Shown piece after piece: positions 18,486 through 25,770 of a stretch of DNA of 64,000 nucleotides (the first letter of the stretch is position 1; each line of letters begins with the position of its first letter). The DNA comes from Pacificibacter marinus (GTDB lineage Bacteria > Pseudomonadota > Alphaproteobacteria > Rhodobacterales > Rhodobacteraceae). The position numbers and the translations under genes are program-made. The stretch spans positions 62,001 to 126,000 of the forward strand of contig NZ_FNZV01000003.1 of the NCBI RefSeq assembly GCF_900109555.1, given 5' to 3'. The notes below the pieces were generated by a model, which was given only the letters and a program-made list of their open reading frames with translations, was not told the origin of the DNA and did no database searches.

Positions 18486-19966
18486 CTCAGAGCTTCGGCC
18501 ACATGCGGGCGACGCACATCGTCTGAATGATCCAAATCTGCGATGGTACGCGCGACTTTTAGCACGCGATGATAGCCACGGGCAGATAGGCCCAGTCGCT
18601 CTGCCGCTTTGGTCAGAAGATCGCGCCCTTCAGCATCGGGCGTGGCTATATCGTTTAAAAGCTGCCCTTCAAGTTCGGAATTTGTGCGCAATCCCATGCC
18701 TTCAAAACGCTCAGTTTGCAGGGCGCGTGCGGCGGCCACGCGCTGGGCGACGATTTTGGAACTGTCACCTGAGGGAGGCAATTCCAAATCGGTGAATTGC
18801 ACAGGCGGGACTTCAAACCGTAGGTCAAACCGATCCATCAAAGGGCCAGAGATGCGGCCCAAATAGTCGGTGCCACAAAGTGGAACTTTGGAACAAGCGC
18901 GATTGGGATCAGGCAAATATCCGCATTTACAGGGGTTTGCCGCAGCGACAAGCATAAAACGGGCCGGATATTTGATGTGAGCATTGGCCCGCGCCACCAT
19001 GATCTTGCCACTTTCAACGGGTTGTCGCAGGCTTTCTAAAACACCGCGAGGAAACTCGGGGATCTCATCTAAAAACAAGACGCCGTTGTGCGCCAATGAG
19101 ACTTCACCGGGCTGCGCTCCGCGCCCGCCGCCGACAATCGCGGCCATTGAAGCAGTGTGATGCGGTTCACGAAAAGGGCGCGCGCGGCTGATGCCACCAT
19201 CGCTGAGCAGTCCCGATAAAGAGTGAACAATCGAGGTTTCCAACGCTTCACTGGCACTCAAGGGGGGCAAAATTGACGGAAGCCGTGTTGCCAACATGGA
19301 TTTACCAGACCCCGGCGTGCCGACCATAAACAAGTGGTGCTGACCCGCTGCAGCGACTTCAAGCGCGCGTTTTGCTTTTTCTTGCCCTTTGACATCGCGT
19401 AGACATTTCGCGTGGTCGGGCAAAGACACTTCGCCGGGATCGGCTTGGGTTAGAGGTGTCTCACCTGTGAGATGCTTGATCAATTCGGACAAATGCGCAG
19501 CACCGTACACGGGTGTCGCGGCGACCCATGCAGCTTCGGAGCTGCAAGATTTCGGACATAAAAGATCACAGTTCAATTCCGCAGCTTTAAGCGCGGCAGG
19601 CAGTGCCCCCGTGACCCCAACTAAGGCACCATCAAGCGAGAGCTCGCCCAAGGACAGGCATGTTTCGACCCGCTCAAGGGGCAATGCGCCGGTGGCTGCG
19701 AGGATGGATAAGATGATGGGCAGATCAAAATGCGATCCCGTTTTGGGCAGATCGGCAGGGGACATATTGATCACGACTTTTTTCGATGGCAACGATATTT
19801 GTAACGCAGACAGAGCTGCCCGCACCCGCTCACGCGCTTCGGTGACGGCTTTGTCGGGCAATCCAACGATGGTGAAATTCGGCAAGCCGGGAGCCAAAGC
19901 GCATTGCACTTCGACACGACGTGCTTCGATACCTTCGAATGCGACGGTAAATGTCCGCGCGATCAT
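18455..19966 (-). CDS. YifB/ComM family Mg-chelatase-like AAA ATPase
   Basis: This 503-residue protein has the three YifB parts: an N-terminal ChlI domain (MIARTFTVAFEGIEARRVEVQ to about 165), a Mg-chelatase AAA domain with Walker A GTPGSGKS and Walker B GVLFLDEIPEF, and a C-terminal lid domain. Four cysteines (NPCKCG...ACSKVPLC) form the usual zinc-like cluster. ComM, the characterised member, is a hexameric helicase that promotes branch migration in natural transformation; this role here is inferred. Its SD lies inside an inverted repeat (19974-20033). Confidence 0.92.
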   Translation of the reverse strand: MIARTFTVAFEGIEARRVEVQCALAPGLPNFTIVGLPDKAVTEARERVRAALSALQISLPSKKVVINMSPADLPKTGSHFDLPIILSILAATGALPLERVETCLSLGELSLDGALVGVTGALPAALKAAELNCDLLCPKSCSSEAAWVAATPVYGAAHLSELIKHLTGETPLTQADPGEVSLPDHAKCLRDVKGQEKAKRALEVAAAGQHHLFMVGTPGSGKSMLATRLPSILPPLSASEALETSIVHSLSGLLSDGGISRARPFREPHHTASMAAIVGGGRGAQPGEVSLAHNGVLFLDEIPEFPRGVLESLRQPVESGKIMVARANAHIKYPARFMLVAAANPCKCGYLPDPNRACSKVPLCGTDYLGRISGPLMDRFDLRFEVPPVQFTDLELPPSGDSSKIVAQRVAAARALQTERFEGMGLRTNSELEGQLLNDIATPDAEGRDLLTKAAERLGLSARGYHRVLKVARTIADLDHSDDVRRPHVAEALSYRVVSGVAN

Positions 19967-19973
19967 CAGCGCT

Positions 19974-20033
19974 CTCCTGTTAACCTCTATAAATTTCCTA
20001 GCGTGGTTAGGGTTAGTAATTGGTTAACAGGAG
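19974..20033 (-). promoter_or_regulatory. Inverted repeat covering the yifB ribosome binding site
   Basis: Perfect 12-base arms CTCCTGTTAACC (19974-19985) and GGTTAACAGGAG (20022-20033) lie 36 bases apart. On the yifB transcript the downstream arm contains the SD AGGAG, seven bases before the ATG, and the upstream arm contains CTCCT. If transcription starts beyond 20033, the leader could fold and hide the ribosome site. Alternatively the repeat is a DNA operator. Confidence 0.55.
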
Positions 20034-20061
20034 GCATTTCAGGCAGACGTTGCACGTGGCC

Positions 20062-20760
20062 TTAAATGGTTTCAGGCCAAGGTTTGGGATCTAGGCCCAG
20101 ATCATAGGGGAATGGATCATATTGAACGGCCACACCTTGTGCGCGCCAAGATTGAAACGCAGGATCGCTAAGGTGTGTGTTTACATAGGCCGCCAAACGG
20201 TTTGAAACAGGTAAGCCGTAGCCTGCGATACGCGCCGCAACAGGGGCGTAAAATGCATCGGCGGCAGAGTAAGCCCCAAAGAGCCAGCCGCCTGTGTATG
20301 TGCCATCTCCAGTAAAGCGTTCAAAAGCCACGCCGAGCATCGCCTCTAAGCGGTCGATGTCAGCGCGCAATGCATCTGATACGGTAAAGTTCTGAATTTG
20401 TTTGAACAATTGCATCGGGCAATCGTTGCGCAAGGTTGAAAACCCTGCGTGCATTTCCGCGACCAACCAGCGGGCATAGATGCGGGCTTCGGCATTTTTG
20501 GGCCAAATCCCTACATCTGGATGGCGCTCTGCCAGTGTTTCGACAATCGCAATGCTTTCGCCGATGATCCAACCTTCGGGAGTACGCACTGTCGGGACAA
20601 AGCGTGCTGGGGCCAGCTTTGTCATCTCTTGTTTCATCGTGCCGTTGTATAGTCCGAGCATGTGGACATTGACGTCGAGATCGAACTTTTCAAATAAAAG
20701 CCAGCCGCGTAAAGACCAGCTTGAAAAGCCTTTGTCCCCAATGAATAGATCGTAAGACAT
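20062..20760 (-). CDS. Glutathione S-transferase family protein
   Basis: This 232-residue cytoplasmic GST begins MSYDLFIGDKGFSSWSLRGW. Its thioredoxin-like N-terminal domain carries the FSSWSLR stretch (probable catalytic Ser) and the cis-proline region RFVPTVRTPEGWIIGESIAIVETL. An all-helical C-terminal domain follows. The ATG at 20760 has AGGAG seven bases upstream. It resembles YfcF-like and maleylacetoacetate-isomerase-like GSTs; the substrate is unknown. It is a single gene divergent from nothing obvious, 77 bases from the CobC-like gene. Confidence 0.88.
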   Translation of the reverse strand: MSYDLFIGDKGFSSWSLRGWLLFEKFDLDVNVHMLGLYNGTMKQEMTKLAPARFVPTVRTPEGWIIGESIAIVETLAERHPDVGIWPKNAEARIYARWLVAEMHAGFSTLRNDCPMQLFKQIQNFTVSDALRADIDRLEAMLGVAFERFTGDGTYTGGWLFGAYSAADAFYAPVAARIAGYGLPVSNRLAAYVNTHLSDPAFQSWRAQGVAVQYDPFPYDLGLDPKPWPETI

Positions 20761-20838
20761 GTTTTTGCTCCTGCAATGTTTACAGCAGGCTAGGGCAGAA
20801 TTCGCCCACGTCAAAGCGAATGATTCACATGGATTTCA

Positions 20839-21408
20839 TCACATAATTTGATTTATCGAGGGGGCAGACCACTGCGGCGTGTGTTGTGTGGCGCGGATGA
20901 TTGTGGTGACGGACAGGTTGTCGATTTTATGGCCCAAGGCGTCATATGCCGAGCATCCTAAAGCGCGTTGCAGCACCGCAAGGATCACGCCCATATGTGC
21001 CACCACGATAGCGTCACCGACAATTGCATCAATGCCAGTATGTACGCGGGCGCTAAAATCATTCCAGCTTTCGCCCCCAGGTGGGGCATGATCGCCGGGT
21101 GTTTCAAAAACACGTCTTGCCAAAGCGGCATCGCGGGCCTCAATTTCGGACCATGTGAGGTTTTCCCATGCGCCAAAATGCGACTCGCGCAAATTCGGAT
21201 CATGGGGCAGACGCGGACGTTTGACTTGGATCGCATCCGCAGTTTTGACCGCACGGTCCAAGGTTGATGACACCACAGGCACATGTGGCAAAGCTGATTC
21301 GAGCCGCGCAATTGCTGCCGTGTCTGATAGGTCTGCTGGCAGATCGGTCCACCCCACAAAGCTTTTGGCATGGGTCGGTCCGTGCCGGACCAGCCAAAGG
21401 CGGCTCAT
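20839..21408 (-). CDS. Histidine phosphatase family protein (CobC-like)
   Basis: This 189-residue member of the phosphoglycerate-mutase superfamily has the catalytic RHG at residues 8-10 and the second histidine in VVAHMGV. Its ATG overlaps the cobU stop by four bases. Coupling to cobU suggests the alpha-ribazole-phosphate phosphatase role (CobC) in late cobalamin assembly. The family is broad, so the substrate is inferred from context only. Confidence 0.82.
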   Translation of the reverse strand: MSRLWLVRHGPTHAKSFVGWTDLPADLSDTAAIARLESALPHVPVVSSTLDRAVKTADAIQVKRPRLPHDPNLRESHFGAWENLTWSEIEARDAALARRVFETPGDHAPPGGESWNDFSARVHTGIDAIVGDAIVVAHMGVILAVLQRALGCSAYDALGHKIDNLSVTTIIRATQHTPQWSAPSINQIM

Positions 21409-21953
21409 GATGGTGTGCCGGATTTCAGGGCTTCAGGCAGTTGACCTTTTAGCACGAAAGGCAAGCCTGCCATCACGCCAACCACGCAATTTGCCTGTGT
21501 TGCAAGTTTGCGATTGAGTTGGCCTTGGCTCACCCGAAAACGCCGAGCAAGCGCATTTTCAGGCACGATGCCTTGCCCCACTTCGTTAGACACAATCACC
21601 ACAGAACTGGCGCAGTTTGACAGGGCGTCGAGCAAGAGTTGCGTTTGTGAGTCTATATCGTTGTCTGCCAGCAGATGATTGGTCAGCCAAAGGGTGGCGC
21701 AATCCAGCAAAACGATGTGATTTGGGGCAATGGTTTTCAGAGTGTCTGCAACGTCAAGCGGTGCTTCGATCGTGTGCCACTGCACGCCGCGATCAATTTT
21801 GTGCTGCGCAATTTTCGCACGCATCTCGTCATCAAAGGCTTGTGCCGTGGCGATGTAAATACGGGGTAGGTTACTGGAAAAGCACAAGATTTCTGCAATG
21901 TTCGATTTGCCAGAGGATGCTCCCCCAAGAACCAAAGTGATATCCGCACCCAT
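21405..21953 (-). CDS. cobU: Adenosylcobinamide kinase / adenosylcobinamide-phosphate guanylyltransferase
   Basis: This 182-residue protein starts MGADITLVLGGASSGKS, with the CobU/CobP P-loop GGASSGKS. Further on it has VLLDCATLWLTNHL and the SNEVGQGIVPENALARRFR motif diagnostic of this bifunctional enzyme. It phosphorylates adenosylcobinamide and transfers GMP to it in cobalamin synthesis or salvage. I prefer the ATG at 21953 to one at 21974 because of the homologous N-terminus and an AAGAG upstream. The window also encodes a cobalamin-dependent ribonucleotide reductase, a consumer of the product. Confidence 0.93.
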   Translation of the reverse strand: MGADITLVLGGASSGKSNIAEILCFSSNLPRIYIATAQAFDDEMRAKIAQHKIDRGVQWHTIEAPLDVADTLKTIAPNHIVLLDCATLWLTNHLLADNDIDSQTQLLLDALSNCASSVVIVSNEVGQGIVPENALARRFRVSQGQLNRKLATQANCVVGVMAGLPFVLKGQLPEALKSGTPS

Positions 21954-22055
21954 ATCCACGACTCTTTTTATCATCCAAATTCAATTGCCAGACGTAACAG
22001 GTGTATCAAAGCTCCGCAAATGCAAGGCGGGCGACCCGAAAAAGATGAGGATGAC

Positions 22056-22937
22056 ATGGCACGTTACGACGCTTCGCACGACACGCAGTTCACCCGTAAG
22101 TCTATGAAGGCTGAGATGCTTGACGCCGACACAGAGCACGCTTTGGCCGTGGCGTGGCGGGATCATCGCGATGAGGCGGCTCTACACCGCTTGATTTCGG
22201 CTTACATGCGTTTGGCAATTTCGCAGGCTGCGAAATTCAAACGCTACGGCGCGCCGATGAATGATTTGATCCAAGAGGCATCTTTGGGTCTGATGAAGGC
22301 AGCAGAAAAGTTTGACCCTGATCGCGGTGTCCGCTTTTCGACCTATGCCGTGTGGTGGATCAAGGCGTCTGTGCAAGATCACGTAATGCGCAATTGGTCT
22401 TTGGTGCGAACAGGGTCTACATCGTCGCAAAAATCGCTGTTTTTCAATATGCGTCGTGTGCAAGCGCGTTTTGAACGCGAGGCTCTGTCATCGGGTGCCC
22501 CAATTGAACATGCTGATTTGATGGAAAAAATTTCCGTTGAGTTGGGTGTGCCCTTGCATGATGTTGAGTCTATGAATGGACGTTTGTCTGGGTCTGATTT
22601 TTCTCTGAATGCCACACAATCGAGCGATGAAGAGGGACGTGAGTGGATTGACACATTGGCCGATGACAGTGCGACGACAACAGAAGTTGTCGAAGAAAAT
22701 CACGATCAAGCACAACTCAAAGCATGGATGAATAATGCGATGAGCAAGCTGAGTGACCGCGAGCGCTTTATTGTCACACAACGCAAATTGGCAGAAGATC
22801 CGCGCACTCTGGAAAGCCTTGGTGAGGAGCTAAAGCTGTCCAAAGAACGGGTCCGTCAAGTTGAAGTCGCTGCTTTTGACAAATTGCGTACGACACTTGC
22901 GGGGCATGGCGAGGCACTAACAGGCCTGCTGCACTAA
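22056..22937 (+). CDS. RNA polymerase factor sigma-32 family, RpoH2-type
   Basis: This 293-residue sigma factor has regions 1.2 to 4.2. Region 2 is seen in DLIQEASLGLMKAAEKFDPDRGVRFSTYAVWWIKASVQDHVM. The RpoH box reads QKSLFFNMRRVQ, and the C-terminal helix-turn-helix is in SLGEELKLSKERVRQVEVAA. In Rhodobacterales a second RpoH responds to photooxidative stress; the RpoH2 assignment rests on general resemblance. The ATG at 22056 has GAGG upstream. A 12-codon longer frame exists but lacks an SD. Confidence 0.88.
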   Translation: MARYDASHDTQFTRKSMKAEMLDADTEHALAVAWRDHRDEAALHRLISAYMRLAISQAAKFKRYGAPMNDLIQEASLGLMKAAEKFDPDRGVRFSTYAVWWIKASVQDHVMRNWSLVRTGSTSSQKSLFFNMRRVQARFEREALSSGAPIEHADLMEKISVELGVPLHDVESMNGRLSGSDFSLNATQSSDEEGREWIDTLADDSATTTEVVEENHDQAQLKAWMNNAMSKLSDRERFIVTQRKLAEDPRTLESLGEELKLSKERVRQVEVAAFDKLRTTLAGHGEALTGLLH

Positions 22938-22984
22938 GGCAGTGGGTCACTCGTGACTTGAGTTTGCGCCTTTGCGGGCTTACA

Positions 22985-23006
22985 CCTTTGGGGCAAGCCA
23001 AAGGGG
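22985..23006 (+). promoter_or_regulatory. Short hairpin overlapping the coaBC ribosome binding site
   Basis: CCTTTGG (22985-22991) and CCAAAGG (22998-23004) pair perfectly around a 6-base loop. The downstream arm overlaps the SD AAGGGG (23001-23006), six bases before the coaBC ATG. It could dampen translation, or be chance. Confidence 0.35.
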
Positions 23007-23012
23007 CGCAAT

Positions 23013-24212
23013 ATGTTGAACGATAAGAGCATTCTTTTGATCATCGGTGGTGGTATCGCTGCCTTTAAATCTCTCGACCTCATGCGCCGTTTGCGTGACG
23101 AAGGCGCAACTGTTGTGCCGGTTTTAACAAAAGCCGCAGAAGAGTTCGTGACGCCTTTGTCGGTGTCCGCTTTGGCCGCGCAAAAAGTGAACCGCGACCT
23201 GTTTGATCTCACCAGCGAAGCGGAAATGGGCCACATTGAATTGTCCCGAGCGGCTGATTTGGTGGTTGTGTCCCCCGCGACTGCGGATTTGTTGGGTAAA
23301 ATGGCAAACGGACTTGCGAATGATTTGGCGTCGACGCTCTTGATGGCCACCGATAAACGCGTTTTGGTGGCGCCCGCGATGAACGTTCGCATGTGGCAGC
23401 ACCCAGCGGTGCAGCGCAATGTTGCGACGTTGAAGTCCGATGGCGTGCTGTTTGTTGGGCCAGAAGATGGCACCATGGCCTGTGGTGAATTTGGTCCCGG
23501 ACGCTTATCTGAAACGCCTGATATTATTGGTGCAATTCGCAGTGCGCTCACCGATGGGCCACTTAAAGGCAAGCAGATTTTGGTTACATCGGGTCCTACC
23601 CATGAACCGATTGATCCTGTGCGTTACATCGCCAACAGGTCGTCTGGCGCACAAGGCACCGCCATCGCGGTCGCGCTACGCGATCTTGGGGCCGATGTGA
23701 TTTTTGTCACGGGCCCCGCGGATATCCCGCCGCCCACGGGCGTGCATGTGATCAAGGTTGAAACCGCCCGTGAGATGAAAAATGCTGTGGACACTGCGCT
23801 GCCAGTGGATGCTGCTGTGTTTGCGGCTGCCGTGGCAGATTGGCGTATGGCGCAAGAAACGCATTCGAAAATTAAAAAGAAAAACGGAGCATTGCCAGAG
23901 CTGAAGTTTGCAGAAAATCCTGACATATTGGCAGGTGTTGCGCAGCTTAAAAAGAATCGACCAAAGTTGGTTGTGGGCTTTGCTGCCGAGACGGACAATG
24001 TGATTGAAAATGCCACTTTGAAACTTGGCCGTAAAGGGTGCGATTGGATCGTGGCGAATGATGTCAGCCCCGATACGGGCATCATGGGCGGTTCAGAAAA
24101 TGCAGTGACGTTGATCTCAAATGGCAACGCAGATGTGTGGCCGCGTATGGGCAAATCCGAAGTGGCGCAAAAACTGGCGGCGCGGATCGCGCAAGAGTTG
24201 ACCGCATCATGA
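23013..24212 (+). CDS. coaBC: Bifunctional phosphopantothenoylcysteine decarboxylase/phosphopantothenate-cysteine ligase
   Basis: CoaBC (399 residues) makes 4'-phosphopantetheine in coenzyme A synthesis. The CoaC flavin domain shows IIGGGIAAFKSLDLMRRL, the His motif HIELSRAADL, PAMNVRMW and the active Cys region MACGEFGPGRL. The CoaB half begins at TSGPTHEPIDPVRYIANRSSG and has the lysine-rich SKIKKKNG loop. The dut ATG overlaps its stop (ATGA). panB and panC, earlier steps of the same pathway, lie about 8 kb away. Confidence 0.97.
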   Translation: MLNDKSILLIIGGGIAAFKSLDLMRRLRDEGATVVPVLTKAAEEFVTPLSVSALAAQKVNRDLFDLTSEAEMGHIELSRAADLVVVSPATADLLGKMANGLANDLASTLLMATDKRVLVAPAMNVRMWQHPAVQRNVATLKSDGVLFVGPEDGTMACGEFGPGRLSETPDIIGAIRSALTDGPLKGKQILVTSGPTHEPIDPVRYIANRSSGAQGTAIAVALRDLGADVIFVTGPADIPPPTGVHVIKVETAREMKNAVDTALPVDAAVFAAAVADWRMAQETHSKIKKKNGALPELKFAENPDILAGVAQLKKNRPKLVVGFAAETDNVIENATLKLGRKGCDWIVANDVSPDTGIMGGSENAVTLISNGNADVWPRMGKSEVAQKLAARIAQELTAS

Positions 24213-24676
24213 GTGTTTCTATTAAAATCAATTGGCTAGGTGGCGCGGACACAGGCATTGCCTTGCCCAAACATGAAACCGCACAGGCCGCAGGTGCCGA
24301 TGTGCGCGCGAATTTTTCACCTGAAAATCGCGGTGCAGGCGTGATACTGCAAGCTGGTGCGCGTGCATTGATACCCACCGGATTTGCGATGGAAATCCCC
24401 GCTGGGTTTGAAGTGCAAGTGCGCCCGCGCTCGGGTCTTGCGCTTAAACACGGTATTTCAATGGTCAACACGCCGGGCACCATTGATGCCGATTATCGCG
24501 GACCAATTGGTATTTTGCTGATCAATCACGGGCAGGACGCCTATCAAATCATGCACGGCGATCGCATTGCGCAATTCGTGGTCGCGCCTGTCATTCTAGG
24601 CGATTACCAACTGGCAGACATGCTGGGCGACACAGCGCGCGGCAAACGCGGATTTGGGTCCACAGGAACCTCGTAA
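24209..24676 (+). CDS. dut: dUTP diphosphatase
   Basis: This 155-residue trimeric dUTPase hydrolyses dUTP to dUMP. The five motifs can be read: AAGADVRA, RPRSGLALKHG, NTPGTIDADYRGPI, GDRIAQFV and the C-terminal GKRGFGSTG. The start at 24209 overlaps coaBC by four bases, so the two genes form an operon with the ThiF-like gene. Confidence 0.97.
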   Translation: MSVSIKINWLGGADTGIALPKHETAQAAGADVRANFSPENRGAGVILQAGARALIPTGFAMEIPAGFEVQVRPRSGLALKHGISMVNTPGTIDADYRGPIGILLINHGQDAYQIMHGDRIAQFVVAPVILGDYQLADMLGDTARGKRGFGSTGTS

Positions 24677-24680
24677 AATC

Positions 24681-25718
24681 ATGATTTTATTTGCTGCCAT
24701 CGCAATTGTATTGTGGATCATCGGTGCTGTGATGAAGGCGCCTGTGTCTGCACGTGTGGCGATGATTGCGATTTTATATGTGGGGGTTTTAATCGCGGTG
24801 GCGGTGCTGCCTATTGATACGAGCCTGCGCCAAACACTTGGCGGGGGTATCAAAGAATGGTTGCTTTTGGGTGGCATCGTGGGCGTGATTGCCTTGTATT
24901 GGTTCGCGCTGATCTGGCTGAAAAGCCGTGCGGCGCTGAAGGTTCCTCCCCAAAAAGAAAATGGCACGCCCGCTTTTAAACCTGTCGAACTTGAACGTTA
25001 CATGCGCCACATTATTTTGCGCGAGATCGGCGGTCCTGGGCAGCGTAAACTTAAAGATGCAAAGGTTCTGGTGATTGGTGCGGGCGGGCTTGGCGCGCCT
25101 GTTTTGCAGTATTTAGCTGGCTCTGGTGTGGGCACAATTGGGGTGATTGATGACGATGTCGTCGATGCGTCGAACCTGCAACGCCAAGTGATCCACAACG
25201 ACGCGTCGCAAGGCATGCCCAAAGTGTTTTCAGCCCAAAATGCGATGCTGGCGCAAAACCCATTTATCGAGGTGCGCCCCTACAAGCGCCGCTTTGATGA
25301 CAGCAGCAAAGCCTTGATTGAAGACTATGATCTTGTGATCGATGGGACTGATAATTTCGACACTCGATACTTGGTCAATGCCGTTTGTGTGCAGGCTGAT
25401 AAGCCGTTGTTGTCGGCTGCAATTACACAGTGGGAAGGTCAGATCAGTCTCTATCATCCCGCAAAAAATACCCCATGTTATCAATGTGTTTTTCCGCATA
25501 AACCGAAAGACGGTATGACCGCAACATGTTCAGAGGCGGGCGTTGCTGCGCCGCTACCTGGCATCTTGGGCAGCCTGCTCGCGATGGAAGCAGTCAAGCA
25601 TATCACCGGCGCGGGGCAGGGACTTGGTGGGCGTTTGATGATCTATGATGCGCTTTATGCAGAAACCCGCATGATCAAAACGAAAAAGCGAACAGATTGC
25701 CCGATTTGCGGCGGCTGA
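24681..25718 (+). CDS. Membrane-anchored ThiF/MoeB/HesA family adenylyltransferase
   Basis: This is a 345-residue fusion. The first about 85 residues form three membrane segments (MILFAAIAIVLWIIGAVM, VAMIAILYVGVLIAVAVL, WLLLGGIVGVIALYWFALIW). An E1-like domain of about 250 residues follows. It carries the nucleotide loop VIGAGGLGAP, DDDVVDASNLQRQ, a possible adenylyl-transfer cysteine in TATCSEAG, and two CxxC pairs (CYQC and CPIC) for zinc. The usual role is to adenylate the C-terminal glycine of a sulfur-carrier protein (MoaD or ThiS type). Which carrier it serves is not visible here. It follows dut by four bases. Confidence 0.88.
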   Translation: MILFAAIAIVLWIIGAVMKAPVSARVAMIAILYVGVLIAVAVLPIDTSLRQTLGGGIKEWLLLGGIVGVIALYWFALIWLKSRAALKVPPQKENGTPAFKPVELERYMRHIILREIGGPGQRKLKDAKVLVIGAGGLGAPVLQYLAGSGVGTIGVIDDDVVDASNLQRQVIHNDASQGMPKVFSAQNAMLAQNPFIEVRPYKRRFDDSSKALIEDYDLVIDGTDNFDTRYLVNAVCVQADKPLLSAAITQWEGQISLYHPAKNTPCYQCVFPHKPKDGMTATCSEAGVAAPLPGILGSLLAMEAVKHITGAGQGLGGRLMIYDALYAETRMIKTKKRTDCPICGG

Positions 25719-25770
25719 ACCCTTTTACTTTACCCTTTGCGCGCATAGCTTGATGTCAAAGGAGCCCCTT

